Source: Dryas octopetala
Lineage: Eukaryota > Streptophyta > Magnoliopsida > Rosales > Rosaceae
NCBI GenBank assembly: GCA_963921425.1
Contig: OY992837.1
Coordinates: forward strand, 19,112,630 to 19,176,629
Direction of reading: 5' to 3'
DNA length: 64,000 nucleotides
Shown here: one piece after another, positions 34,501 through 44,372 of the stretch
How positions within the stretch are numbered: the stretch's first letter is position 1
Layout: every line of letters starts with the position of its first letter
The notes under the pieces: model-generated
Told to the model about the DNA's origin: nothing
Databases searched by the model: none
What the model saw: only the letters and a program-made list of their open reading frames with translations
Translations under genes and position numbers: made by a program

Positions 34501-37144
34501 CATAGACCAAAGGAATAGGGGGTGGTCTAGACGTCACATAGGCTGCCTCATTCAAAGCCATCACTATTTCTTCAAGCCGTGGCTCCAAGATATCAATCAA
34601 CACATCAATTAGGGCGTCATTCCTAGTGTAGGTCAGCCCCATACCATCTTGAAGCACGGTGTCAAGCTCATCCTCTCTAAGTGTGTCCAAATGTTGTTGT
34701 GCCATGTCTTCAATCAAATCCAACGTTGTACATGAGTTGACAGTAGCAATGGGAACCTTCATAGCATCAAGGATGTTGAACTCGATCTTCTCCCCATCAA
34801 TCTCCATGGAGAACTTGCCTTCAAACACATCTATCTTTGTTCTTGCGGTTCTCATGAAGGGACGTCCAAGCAAAAGTGGCGTGGTATTCAACGGACTCTC
34901 CTCCATGTCAACAATGTAAAAGTCTGCAGGGAATATCAAGTTGTTGACTTGCACAAGAACATCTTCTACGTACCCTCTTGGATACTTGTGAGAACGGTCG
35001 GCTAACTGAATGATGACATTGTCGTGCTTAAGCTCACCAAGCTCCATGGATGCATATAGATAGTAGGGCATAACGTTGATGGATGCACCCAAGTCAAGCA
35101 TGACATCTTTGAATCTAGTGTCACCAATCACGCAAGGAACACTAAAGCTCCCAGGGTCCTTCAATTTGGGGGGTAGCCGACGTTGCAACACCGCTGAAAC
35201 GGTTGCATTCACCTTCACAACCTCCTTCGCTCTCGTTTGCCTCCTTTGGGTGCATAGCTCTTTGAGAAACTTGGCGTAAATAGGAACTTGCTTAATGCAC
35301 TCAATCAAGGGCAGATTCACTTGCACCTTCCGAAAGATGTCTAGGATCTCATCATATTGATCATCTTTCTTTGATTTGGATAACCTATGTGGAAATGGTG
35401 CACGAGCAAACGAAGCATTAGTATTAACAGAACTCGAAGGGATAGAGTTAATACCTTTGGTTGGGGTAGGGTGTGATGGTGATGGTGTTGGTAGTGGCAA
35501 AAGTGGCACCATCTTCTTCTTTCTTTTGAGCTCTTCAATAGCTGGATCTTCTTCAAAAATTTCCTCCACAACGACTTCATCTGGTGATGACGTTTCCTTC
35601 TGCTTTGGTAGCTCCAAAACCTTCCCACTCCTTGTAGTAACTGCACTCACATTCCTAGTAGGTGGCGTTGTTTGAGATGGAAGCTGTCCGGTAGTTCTGA
35701 TATGTCCCATAAAATCCACAAGTTGCCCCATTTGCTTCTTTATCTCGGAAATGTCATTGCCATGAGTCTTCAACAACGCCTTTTGCTGATTTTGTCCATC
35801 AATAAGAGCTTTCGTTGAGGTGGAGAGTTGAGCAAACATTTTGTCATAATCCGGATTGGTGAATTGTTGAACCGGAGGAGGCAAAGGTACTTGTGACGTT
35901 TGAGCCATTGAAGGCCTTGGATTGTATTGCTGATAAGGACGTTGGTATTGTTGTTGCTGAGGTGTTGGAGGGTTCAGACATCCCTCATTGCTGCTCCACT
36001 TGAAACCAGGATGATCACGGTTGCCAAAGTTGTTGTAATTGTTGTAGCGTTGTCCTCCTTGATATCCACCTATGGCATTGACTTGTTCTTCATGTGGTTG
36101 CTCGGCCAAGGTAGGACATTGATCACCTAGATGCCCTTGAGAGTGGCAGATGCCACAAAGCTGGCCTAGAGACACCTTTTGTTTCTTCACTTCAAGTTCC
36201 ATCATCTGCTCCATCAGACTAGTAAGCTTGTCATACTTGGCGTCCACAGCAATTTTAGCTGAGCTTACTTCAGCAACAGTCTTCCTCGGAGCCATCCCAT
36301 ATTGAGCATCATTGTTAGCTCGGTTCTCCAAGAGTGCACGGGCATGCACTTCATCTAAATCCATGAAGGCTCCATTTGCAGCAGCATCAAGAAGTTCTCG
36401 ATCAATCGGCTTAAGTCCATCATAGAAATAGTTCATCAGATTAGTCTCAGAGAAACCATGGGAGGGACAAGTGGCGCAGAGAACTTTGAAGCGATCATAA
36501 TACTGCCCAAATGTCTCATCAGAAACTTGTGCGATTCCAGTGATCTTCTTCCTCAAAACAGTAATCTTTGAGGCTGGAAAGTACTTGCTCAAGAAAGCAT
36601 CCGCAAGTTGCTTCCATGTAGTGATGTGATTTGGTGGAAGTTCCATGAGCCAAGTCTGAGCTCTGTCCTTTAGAGTAAACGGAAATGCCTTCAATTTCAA
36701 GAGCTCGTCATCTGCATTAATGGGCTTCATACTCGAGCAAACAAACTGAAACTGCCTCAAATGCATGTTTGGATCTTCATGCGCCATCCCTTGAAAGATA
36801 GGTAAGCGATGGAGAAATCCACTCTTTAGCTCAATGTCCTCCTTTTCCTCTTGAGGAGCAGGAAACTGAATGCATGAGGGCCCAACACTCCAATCTGTTG
36901 AGCAGGTTTGTTGGCGAAGAGTTTGCCTTACAACGTTGTTGCCTCCACCATTGTTGGGAGGGACATTGTTGTTGTTGACGTTGTTCATCCTAGATTCCTC
37001 TTCTTGATCTTGCTCGGAATGATGGGATGTTGGTGAGTCAACTTCGTCTTCAACAATAGGTCGGTCAAGGTCTTCCACTGCGTTGGTAGAAATGATCACT
37101 GTGCGGTTACGGAGTTGAACTTCACGTAGAGAAGGTTTGGTCAT
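31547..37144 (-). CDS. Athila-lineage gag-pol polyprotein (1865 aa)
   Basis: One open frame carries, in order: a gag domain ('[18 protein letters not shown]' at about residue 155); a CCHC zinc knuckle ('[14 protein letters not shown]', about 329); an aspartic protease ('[11 protein letters not shown]', about 683, with the usual active-site triad written D-L-G); a reverse transcriptase ('[20 protein letters not shown]', about 1040, and catalytic 'FMDDFSVFG', about 1138); an RNase H ('[15 protein letters not shown]', about 1288); and an integrase with an HHCC zinc region (about 1500) and D,D,E core ('GIDFMGPF', 'SDGGSHF', '[12 protein letters not shown]', about 1570-1670). There is no chromodomain. 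The '[15 protein letters not shown]' and 'FMDDFSVFG' wording and the tRNA-Asp primer site fit Athila. The start at 37144 is the first Met of the frame. It looks whole; activity is not shown. Confidence 0.95.
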   Translation of the reverse strand: MTKPSLREVQLRNRTVIISTNAVEDLDRPIVEDEVDSPTSHHSEQDQEEESRMNNVNNNNVPPNNGGGNNVVRQTLRQQTCSTDWSVGPSCIQFPAPQEEKEDIELKSGFLHRLPIFQGMAHEDPNMHLRQFQFVCSSMKPINADDELLKLKAFPFTLKDRAQTWLMELPPNHITTWKQLADAFLSKYFPASKITVLRKKITGIAQVSDETFGQYYDRFKVLCATCPSHGFSETNLMNYFYDGLKPIDRELLDAAANGAFMDLDEVHARALLENRANNDAQYGMAPRKTVAEVSSAKIAVDAKYDKLTSLMEQMMELEVKKQKVSLGQLCGICHSQGHLGDQCPTLAEQPHEEQVNAIGGYQGGQRYNNYNNFGNRDHPGFKWSSNEGCLNPPTPQQQQYQRPYQQYNPRPSMAQTSQVPLPPPVQQFTNPDYDKMFAQLSTSTKALIDGQNQQKALLKTHGNDISEIKKQMGQLVDFMGHIRTTGQLPSQTTPPTRNVSAVTTRSGKVLELPKQKETSSPDEVVVEEIFEEDPAIEELKRKKKMVPLLPLPTPSPSHPTPTKGINSIPSSSVNTNASFARAPFPHRLSKSKKDDQYDEILDIFRKVQVNLPLIECIKQVPIYAKFLKELCTQRRQTRAKEVVKVNATVSAVLQRRLPPKLKDPGSFSVPCVIGDTRFKDVMLDLGASINVMPYYLYASMELGELKHDNVIIQLADRSHKYPRGYVEDVLVQVNNLIFPADFYIVDMEESPLNTTPLLLGRPFMRTARTKIDVFEGKFSMEIDGEKIEFNILDAMKVPIATVNSCTTLDLIEDMAQQHLDTLREDELDTVLQDGMGLTYTRNDALIDVLIDILEPRLEEIVMALNEAAYVTSRPPPIPLVYGENKLVPSIIQAPEVELKVLPDHLKYAYLGDNETLPVIISSTLEEEQEGRLIRMLQQYKPAIGWTLADIKGINPATCVHRILLEEGAKPSREAQRRLHPPMMEVVKKEVIKLLDCGVIYPIPDSRWVSPVQVVPKKSGITVVKNADNELVPQRTITGHRVCIDYRKLNASTRKDHFPLPFIDQMLERLAGHSYYCFLDGYSGYNQISIAEEDQEKTTFTCPFGTFAYRRMPFGLCNAPGTFQRCMLSIFSDYIEKIIEVFMDDFSVFGKDFDACLENLELILQRCVETNLVLNWEKCHFMVTQGIVLGHIISKQGLEVDKSKVDLVKHLPSPTSVREIRSFLGHAGFYRRFIKDFSHISRPLCKLLQKDTPFVFDEECNVAFTKLKELLTCAPILQAPDWSLPFELMCDASDYAVGAVLGQRKEKKPYAIYYASRTLDDAQTNYTTTEKEMLAVVFALDKFRSYLLQSKVIIYTDHAALKYLMTKKDAKPRLIRWILLLQEFDVEIKDKKGVENVVADHLSRIVHGQEAVAIEETFPDEQLFGVKVSPLETPWYADIVNYLVTDEFPSSMPRAQRDKLKSNAKSFIWDEPYLWKQCADLVIRRCIPDSEFASILEFCHNGACGGHFGSKKTALKVLDCGFFWPNLFRDSNDFCAKCDRCQRSGNIGSRDEMPQKYMINVEIFDVWGIDFMGPFPSSNGFTYILLAVDYVSKWVEAKATRTNDSRVVADFLKTNIFSRFGMPRILISDGGSHFCNKTVEALMKKYGVTHKVSTPYHPQTNGMAEVSNREIKKILERTVKPNRKDWSQCLDDALWAYRTAYKTPIGMSPYRLVYGKACHLPVELEHKAWWAIKKFNMNKDEAGLHRKLQLCELEEIRNEAFDNAWIYKERTKRIHDKMIRTKSFEPGQKVLLFHSRLRLFPGKLRSRWVGPYIVVQVFPYGAVEIMSLETSKVFTVNGQRLKHYYENFKEHDVEEVKLFDPPTSNT

Positions 37145-38566
37145 TCATGAACTGAAATTCAACCAAGATCAAGTGTTAGTATCAAAAGAATACACAAGGA
37201 ATGCAGTATACTTGATCCAAAACGTTTGGAAAACAAAAGAGAAAAAAAACAAAAACACAATAAACACACACAAAAACATAACACACGAATTCAAAGTAAG
37301 CTAAAACACACCAAAAACACACAAAGACACTAAGCTACGTTTTGGACACTTTGTACAACACTAGCTATGGTTTTAACACTAACATGAAATGCTAGGGCTC
37401 TAAGTTTATCCTAAAATGAATGCAAGTCAAGTTATACATTTACACGTTCTTACCTCTTATAATTAGTTCCTGCAGGGGTTAGTTGTATATACACTTAGTC
37501 AAAACGTTGTATACACAATTTGTTACTCAAAAGATGCAAGCACACCATGGTCCACGAAATTCATGCGAGAATTCATTCCAACTTTCATTCAAAGTGCATC
37601 AAGCAAGAACTTAAGTGAAAAATGGAGTTAATGCATAAGAGAAAACTTTATGCAAGCTACAAATGCAAGTGGTTAAGTCCTTTATACGTTGGTTACATAC
37701 AACACGTTGGTTATGTACAAGTAGGGTTCATTGATTTGCGCTTTAGATTTGAAGAGAGTACATTCGCTTGATCTTTAGGTCGTTCAAAGGACGTGCGACC
37801 CGCGCGATAAAGTGTACACTTTCAATCGAATGGTCTTGGTTCAATCGAAAAACATGGCCAGTTAGGGATAGAGATAACGCGAGAGGTAGGACTAATTTCG
37901 ACAATACACCCCGAGGCTAACCGGGCCAATGGTATATACTCCAATGGTGTAAGTCTTTCTTAGATCCAAAACCTGTCACCAGTCATAACCCGTTTCTAGA
38001 CACCATGTCCGACATTCAACCAATCTTTCGAAAATGTACAACTCCCTCAAGTCCAATGTAGACTCCGCCCTCAACCTCATGTCCATAACTTCACTTAGGT
38101 TATGGTGTATGGTGATGAAATCCATACATCACGAGGGGTTAAGGAGATAAACATGGAAAAGAGGCGCCATCTATTCAACAATGAGTGCGACTTAATTAAC
38201 CAAGCTCATGTACGCAATGCAAATCCAAGCTTCCTTTAACGCACAAGTGTTAGTAAAAAAAAAAAATTTACAAGTATATATGCACAAAATTTCACATATT
38301 CACAAAGGACATAAACAAATTCCAGATTCGCGCAAATTGCGCGCAGCTGCTTGTCGATTTTCTGCAGAATTATTGGTTAATCCGAGGGGGCTGAAATTTT
38401 ACAGGCACAAACTAGACACATAACCAAACAATCCTGCAAATTTTCAGATTGTTAGGAGCTCTGTAGCTACGTCAAACAATTTACCCAAAACTGGGCAGTG
38501 TGCAGCCCTGCAAAACAGAAAGTTATTAACATAATGTACAAGCATAATCACACAATTCTTTTCAAT
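37145..38566 (-). other. Athila 5' leader
   Basis: A 1.4-kb untranslated leader between the primer site and the gag-pol start; such long leaders are usual in this lineage. No frame of note. It contains an A-rich stretch near 38256-38269. Confidence 0.8.
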
Positions 38567-38584
38567 TCCCCGGCAACGGCGCCA
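38567..38584 (-). other. Primer-binding site, tRNA-Asp
   Basis: On the minus strand it reads TGGCGCCGTTGCCGGGGA, complementary to the 3' end of plant tRNA-Asp (ending CAACGGCGCCA). It lies four bases inside the 5' LTR. This primer is usual for Athila elements and sets the direction. Confidence 0.95.
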
Positions 38585-38588
38585 AAAT

Positions 38589-40036
38589 TAATTCGCATCT
38601 TTTCAAGTACTTAATTTAAACACTCAATCAAACACGAAAACAATTAAAACCCTTCTTTGTAGATGTAGCATTGGTAAGTAGGGATCGTTCTTAACCGGGG
38701 ATTGAGGGTGAATGCATAACTATGCTAGGTTTGGTTTAATGGGGGTGCAAAGTTTGGTTTTCTAAGTTCCTACGAAATAAAACAAGAAGGTGGTTAGATA
38801 CATATCAAGAAATCACAAGTTCTAACATGTTTAAACTCATAGACAAGCAAACAATCAAGAACACATAATCCTAACATGCATCTAGCCGAAAATAAGTTCC
38901 TAAGTCTATTATTTACAAGTGATCATCACATCTAGTCACTTGAAACCGTTTACCTCTTCCTCCTTTGGTACCTACGAAATTTCCAGCTAAGGTTAAGACA
39001 TACACACATGCATACATTGAAAATAAGAAGCCACCAAATCGAGTGAACTTCCTAAGTCCAATTTTATCTTTGATTAGTTCATTGAAACATGCAAGGATGA
39101 ACCAAATCGAGTATCATTCATACAAGCTCCAACGCATTAGGGGTATGTATGCTAGCATGCATATTCGAACCTGGGGCTGCAAACACATGGAAGGCATCAA
39201 ACAAGTCTGAAAATAAACATCCATACATCAAAGCTTGTTCTCTTTACAAATATGATTGAAATAATACACAAAAAACCGAAATAAAATACAAGACATGGTT
39301 ACACTTTTTTTTTTGGATCCGAGGGATATTCGCTCCGCAATCTTCAAGTATAGCTGCACCTTGGTGATAATGGAGACGCAGAAATCCCAGCCAAGTCGAG
39401 CAAAGGATAGTCACGGGTGAAGGAAGGATAGTTTGGAAGGTGGTGGAGATGGTGTTTCGGTTCTAGGGTAGATTTCTTGCTAAGTGTAAGAGGAGTTGAT
39501 GTGAGGACAGGGATTCGGCTCTATGATCGTGAGAGACTTTTTCTCTTCCTCCAAAGCTCTTTATATAGGGGATGATGATGATGCCATTCCTCCCAAAAAA
39601 TGGTGCGTTACTATGAATATGTAATTAACCTCCATTTGAAACCATGCAATTATGCTCCATTTAATTAGGCCATGCCGTTTCTTCCATTTATCTAGCTCAA
39701 TACCGTTTTGTGCACTAGCAATTATCTCACACCCATTTTAAGTCATGCATTAGCCAGCTCATGCCATGCAAATCAATCCATTAATGTCCATGCAATTAAG
39801 GTCCATTAAAGTCCATGCAATTAAGGTCCATGTAATTCTACGTGACCATTTATTCTTCGGAATTTAGGAACGTCTTCCTTAGCAGACATTTTTGCTCCGA
39901 ATCGTCTCCTTTATTATTTCTCCTTTATTTTCTGCCTAAAAACATAAAACAAGTTAGCAACATATTTACTAAGCTCATAACAAAGCAAAATGTAGAGAGA
40001 AAGACATTAATAACCAAGCATAAAATGCGTAGATCA
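38589..40036 (-). repeat. Athila 5' LTR (uninterrupted)
   Basis: 1448 bp. On the + strand it runs TAATTCGCATC to GTAGATCA. In element sense it starts TGATC and ends in TTA, not the usual CA. A likely TATA motif in element sense is 'tatataaa' (+ strand 'tttatatagggg' near 39561). Confidence 0.93.
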
Positions 40037-40041
40037 ATTAT

Positions 40042-40953
40042 TGAGAATTATATGTGAGTGAAAGGAAAGCTCTGTGACTTGTGATTGGAGTGTGTGTTTG
40101 GATAGATGCTAAGTGTTGATATGGAGTAATACTTGTAAATTAGAGTTGATATTTGATGGGTTAGAATAAGGATAGCAAAGGATATGTATCTATGGATTGG
40201 ATTAAGGATACCATAAGAAGGATTAAGAGTTTTATGGGTTGATTTTATTTCGGAAGTTCATGGATGAAAACTAAGGAAACTGAGTAGAGTGATACGACCT
40301 TAGATAAGGAATATCAAGAGAAAATAGGAAGTAGTAAGCATATGGAAAGTGACTATCCTAGAGTAATAAATTCAAGTAAGTATTGATAATAGAAGAATAA
40401 AGAGCATCTCACGTCGATATCATATGGAGCAATGTTTAAATTAAAAGTGAATTGAGCTTTGTGACTCTAACCTTTCCAAAGTTGGGTTGAAGATGACTTC
40501 TGGATGGTAATGAGGAATTAGACAATTTTGGAGAGCTTAAGTATCATGTGATGAAAGTCTGGGTAATTGGAGTTGAAATGGATATGAATACATTGCACAT
40601 TTCTAAGGAAATGATAGGAGCTTAAGGGTGACTCCTTAGTTCACGATCATAACTTATTTTTTCATTTCCATGGATAAGTAAGGAATGGTGTGGAAGTTGT
40701 GGTCATTAACAATTCTTAAGGTTGTGAGCAGGTTTTATTTTGAATATTATAGGCTATGGTTAGAGCTCAGAGAGTTAATCAGAGTGGCACAGTGGAAGTG
40801 CTATGAGACTTAGAGTAGTCACGTTGACACGTGGGTAGCAGAGGGGTTAGCGAGACCGATAGGACTTGAGACAACTTGGAGCAAGAATTCAGGTTTCCTT
40901 TGGATATCGACATAGTGACATTTCACTTTGAATTTGTTGGGATGAAAGAAGTT
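40042..40953 (+). other. Interior of family-A element, middle piece
   Basis: 0.9 kb of AT-rich, purine-rich sequence between the Athila element and a family-B LTR. It has no open frame of note and no recognisable domain. It belongs to the interior of the element whose LTRs are at 23783 and 43795. Confidence 0.7.
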
Positions 40954-40958
40954 AGGTA

Positions 40959-43632
40959 TGTAAGACCCCGTATTTTTCAAGGAGTTATTTTAAATATTTT
41001 GCAAATTTATTTTAAGGATTTTGAGAATTTATTTGAAAATTTAAAAGGTTTTGGTTTAATTTTTAATTTTTGTTTTTAAATTGGGCTTGACCCAAAAGTT
41101 GACTTTTAAAACTAATGGACTTTCGTCTTTGACTTTGGGCACGTTGGAAAAGTCTCGAGTCCACGAGTTCGTAGACACGCGGCACGCGTCAAACGGAGTT
41201 ACGGTTAGAAAGATACGGGTTTTTGAAGCGAGTGGCAAACTTGTAATTTTTATAACCCCAAAAGTCAGTTCTCTCTCCTCATTTCTGTCTCTCTTTCTCT
41301 CTCTCCGCGCGTCTGTCTCTCTCTCGCCCCTCACCCTTGCCGCGCTTGCCACCGGCGCGTGGCGGCGCGTCCGGCGGCGGCTAGGCTGGGCCTTTGGCCC
41401 ACCGTGCTCGCCTCCCTCCTCTCTCTCTCCCAGTGGCCTTCATTTTTCCGGCCGATCACCCACGACGGAGAAACGACGCAAAACAGGGCCAAGCCTCCCC
41501 GCCGGCGATCTGCATTTTCCGGCCAAGTCGCGGCGCCGGACCACCTGGGTTCTCTTCCCCAAGCCACGGCGAGTCTTCCCATGCATTTCTCTCACCCTGG
41601 TGACGCTCCACGATGGCGATTCGACGCCACCTTGTTGCGGCTGCTTCGACGGCTTTTCCGGCAAATTTGGCGGTGTTTTCCGTCGAGTGAGGTATCATTC
41701 TTCATCCTCTCGACATACTCTTCATGTCTGTGCACCTTGTTTGAGCCATTTGTGATTCGAATCCAATTTCCCTAATTTGCAGCCCAGCCACGGTCACTGT
41801 AGCTCCGCCTTATGTGGCGGCGAGTTGGTGGTTATTTGTTGCGTTTCTGCCTCTTCGAAAGTCCCATAAGTCAATTTCATTGTCCAGTGACGCTTTGGGT
41901 GAGTTTCTGTGAATTTTGGTGTGTTGTTTGGGGTGGGGCAGCCACCGTGTGTGGTGGCGGCCGCCTGTTTCGGTCGTTCAGTGGCCCAATTATGTTTCTA
42001 AATTGTATTTATTGATTGTCTGGTCTTAACAGGTAAACGGGCTCGGGAAATCTCATTCCCGATGCCGTTATGCTGTCCGATTGGAGATCCGAGCAAGGGA
42101 GCCAAGAAGGGCATTTTTGTCATTTTACGTGGTTAAACTGTGAGTGAAACTTATCTGTTTATATTGTTGAGTACCGTGGTTTAATTGTCTGTTTTATGGA
42201 TTTGTTGCTTTATGTTAGAGAAGACTAGGTGTAGGATTTGAATTAGGAGAATGAATTGACGAGTATTTGAGACTAAGGAATTAATTGGGGAATTATAAAG
42301 TTGCTTTAAGGAGAGTCACCGGATTAGAGAATGATTGTTTATTGTCGAGATTAATGATTGATGATTAGGCAGTTATTATATACAAAACGATCAAATTAAT
42401 TATTGAGGAAGTGTCGGTATGTTTCAAGTGACAGACAAGTGATGGTTTATGAGCGGGAATCAATTTCGAAAGGATTCGGCATAGTACGGAGTAAATTGTG
42501 GGTGGAATGTTGTGAGTTGGAAATGTGAGTACTGATTGGTCGAGCCTGCCTGTGTTAAATGCACGGGATTGTGGCCAGGATACGAGCCTGCTCGTGCGGA
42601 GCGACCCTCCGTACGAGATTGTGGCCAGGATTTGAGCCTGCCCGTGCGTGGGATTGTGGCCAGGACATTGTCTGAAGTATGGGTACAAGTATGGTGTGAG
42701 TTTAAAGTACAAGTGTTTTGGTATATCAGTTATAAAGATAATTTCAGTTCAGATTGGTTATTTCTCCGCTTAGAAGTTTCATTGCTTTTTCAGTATATCG
42801 AGGTTCATTTGAGATGATTTTCAGAAATGGATTTGTGAAAAGGTTTTTAAGCTGGGGGATTCCAAAGAGTGAGATTATGGGGATTTCAAAGAGCGACGTG
42901 AGTGAGATTAGGGGGATTTCAAAGAGCGACGTGAGTAAAATTAGATAGTCTATTTCGTTGCTTTGTGTGCTTGTGTGCTTTTGTTTTGTTAGGATTTGGT
43001 TTGGCTAGGACTTGGTAAAGTGTAGGCTTGAATCTTGAGGATGGACATTGATGAATGAATTATGCATTGAGGTTATAAGTTAGGAAGTGAACGATTCGAG
43101 ATTGAGGTTAATAGTTGACGTTTAAGCATTGAATGACAGAATGATTATTATTATTTTTGGTGGGATTACGATGTGAATTTGAGGAATTTATGATTTATTT
43201 TGATGCTTGGATGATTGGTGATGAAATTATTGTGTGATTGAATATTTATGGATATTATTGTGAATTATTATTATACATGGAAATTGAGGATATTATTGAG
43301 GTTAATTATTTCGTTATTTCACTCATACGAGCTCTAGTGAGCTTACCGGGTTGTTTGTTTGAATGACCCGGTGTACCATGAATATGGTGCAGTGTGGTTA
43401 TTGGTGTTTTGCAGGTTAAGTAGGCTGATGAGGCAGTGAGGAGAAGACGAGGCAGTGGGACTTATTTTAAATTGATTTTATACAGTGAATTTTACACAAA
43501 TGTTTTGGGCTCACACTCTGATTTATTTAACGTATTTATTTATTATTTTAAGTGCATGGCGCATTTTTTTTGAAAAGAGGTTTAAAGGACAAGTTTCAGT
43601 GTATTTTTGGGCCCTAGGATCAGGGTGTTACA
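40959..43632 (+). mobile_element. Family-B solo LTR, forward, TSD aggta
   Basis: It runs TGTAAGACCCCG to GATCAGGGTGTTACA, flanked by aggta at 40954-40958 and 43633-43637. It is 2674 bp and inserted in the interior of the family-A element. It has the conserved module at 41149-41215, a CT-rich leader near 41270-41330, a GC-rich frame (part of a 224-codon open stretch at 41081-41755 with no known domain), 'gtcttaacag' near 42024-42033, short hairpin repeats at 42535-42680, a threefold repeat of 'ggggatttcaaagagcgacg' near 42850-42935, and 'ttttgcag' before a purine-rich block near 43415. Confidence 0.9.
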
Positions 43633-43637
43633 AGGTA

Positions 43638-43794
43638 CTACATAAGGACAGATTTTTCTCTGCCAAGTTTCACGAATGGAATGTACTTGGAGGAACAAGT
43701 TGAAGAACGTGATTAGGAGTTACGAGTTTGGGATTCCCATATTATTCGAACTTGTACTAAATTTCGAGGACGAAATTTTTGTAAGGGGGAAGGT
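43638..43794 (+). other. Interior end and polypurine tract of family-A element
   Basis: It contains 'aaatttcgaggacgaaattt', then 'taagggggaagg' at 43782-43793 directly before the 3' LTR. The 'cgaggacgaaat' text ahead of the polypurine tract is typical of Tekay/Del chromoviruses and is the best evidence for the family-A assignment. Confidence 0.85.
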
Positions 43795-44326
43795 TGTAAC
43801 AATCCGAACCAAATTTCACTGAAAATTTAAAATTTTTATTTTTATTTAACTTTGACTTTACAAGGCTTTAAAGGAAGTTAGTTTGTGGGACCTCGGGAAA
43901 ATTTTCCAAATTACTTTGGGAATTTCTAGACTTTAATTATTTTCATAAGAGACATATTTGAATTTCAGAATTTTATTTAGAAGCGTATAAGACGTTGAGA
44001 CGGTGGGAAGTTCAAATTTATTTTTGATAGCCTGTTTTATGTTTTCACCAAAAAATGAATCTGACGGAAATTGGATTATTCTTTTTAAACATTTTAAATT
44101 TTGTAATTTATAAAAATTTGACCCAAATGTTGACTATCATATTTAATTAGTTTTGATCTCAATTTTGGGCTTGTTGGACAAGTCTCGAGTCCACGAGTTC
44201 GTAGACACGAAACACACATAAATCGGAATTACGGTTTGAGAGATACGGGAATTTGAAGTGAGGAACAATTTTGTAAATTTACAGAAATGAGTTTTTAAAA
44301 CCCAAAAATCACTCTCTCTCCTCGTA

Positions 44327-44372
<46 letters not shown>

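Larger units (their letters stand above)
25373..40036 (-). mobile_element. Athila-lineage Ty3 LTR retrotransposon, TSD attat
   Basis: Target duplications attat lie at 25368-25372 and 40037-40041, inside the family-A element. Its own 5' LTR is at right (38589-40036) and its 3' LTR at left, split by a family-B LTR (25373-25715 plus 28491-29595); each LTR totals 1448 bp. The element reads, from right to left: LTR, tRNA-Asp primer site, 1.4-kb leader, one gag-pol frame (37144-31547), about 1.9 kb without a clear gene, polypurine tract, LTR. By eye the LTRs differ at four bases, so insertion is recent, on the order of 0.1-0.2 million years with commonly used plant rates. It looks whole apart from the LTR insertion; no env-like gene is evident. 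Confidence 0.93.

Noticed and set aside
38567-38584. tRNA-Asp 3' end as a tRNA gene
   Set aside because: Only the last 18 bases match; it is the primer-binding site beside an LTR, with no tRNA body.
41081-41755. 224-codon open frame on the + strand
   Set aside because: It sits in the leader and GC-rich part of a family-B solo LTR. No domain and not open in the same frame in other copies, so not called as a gene.
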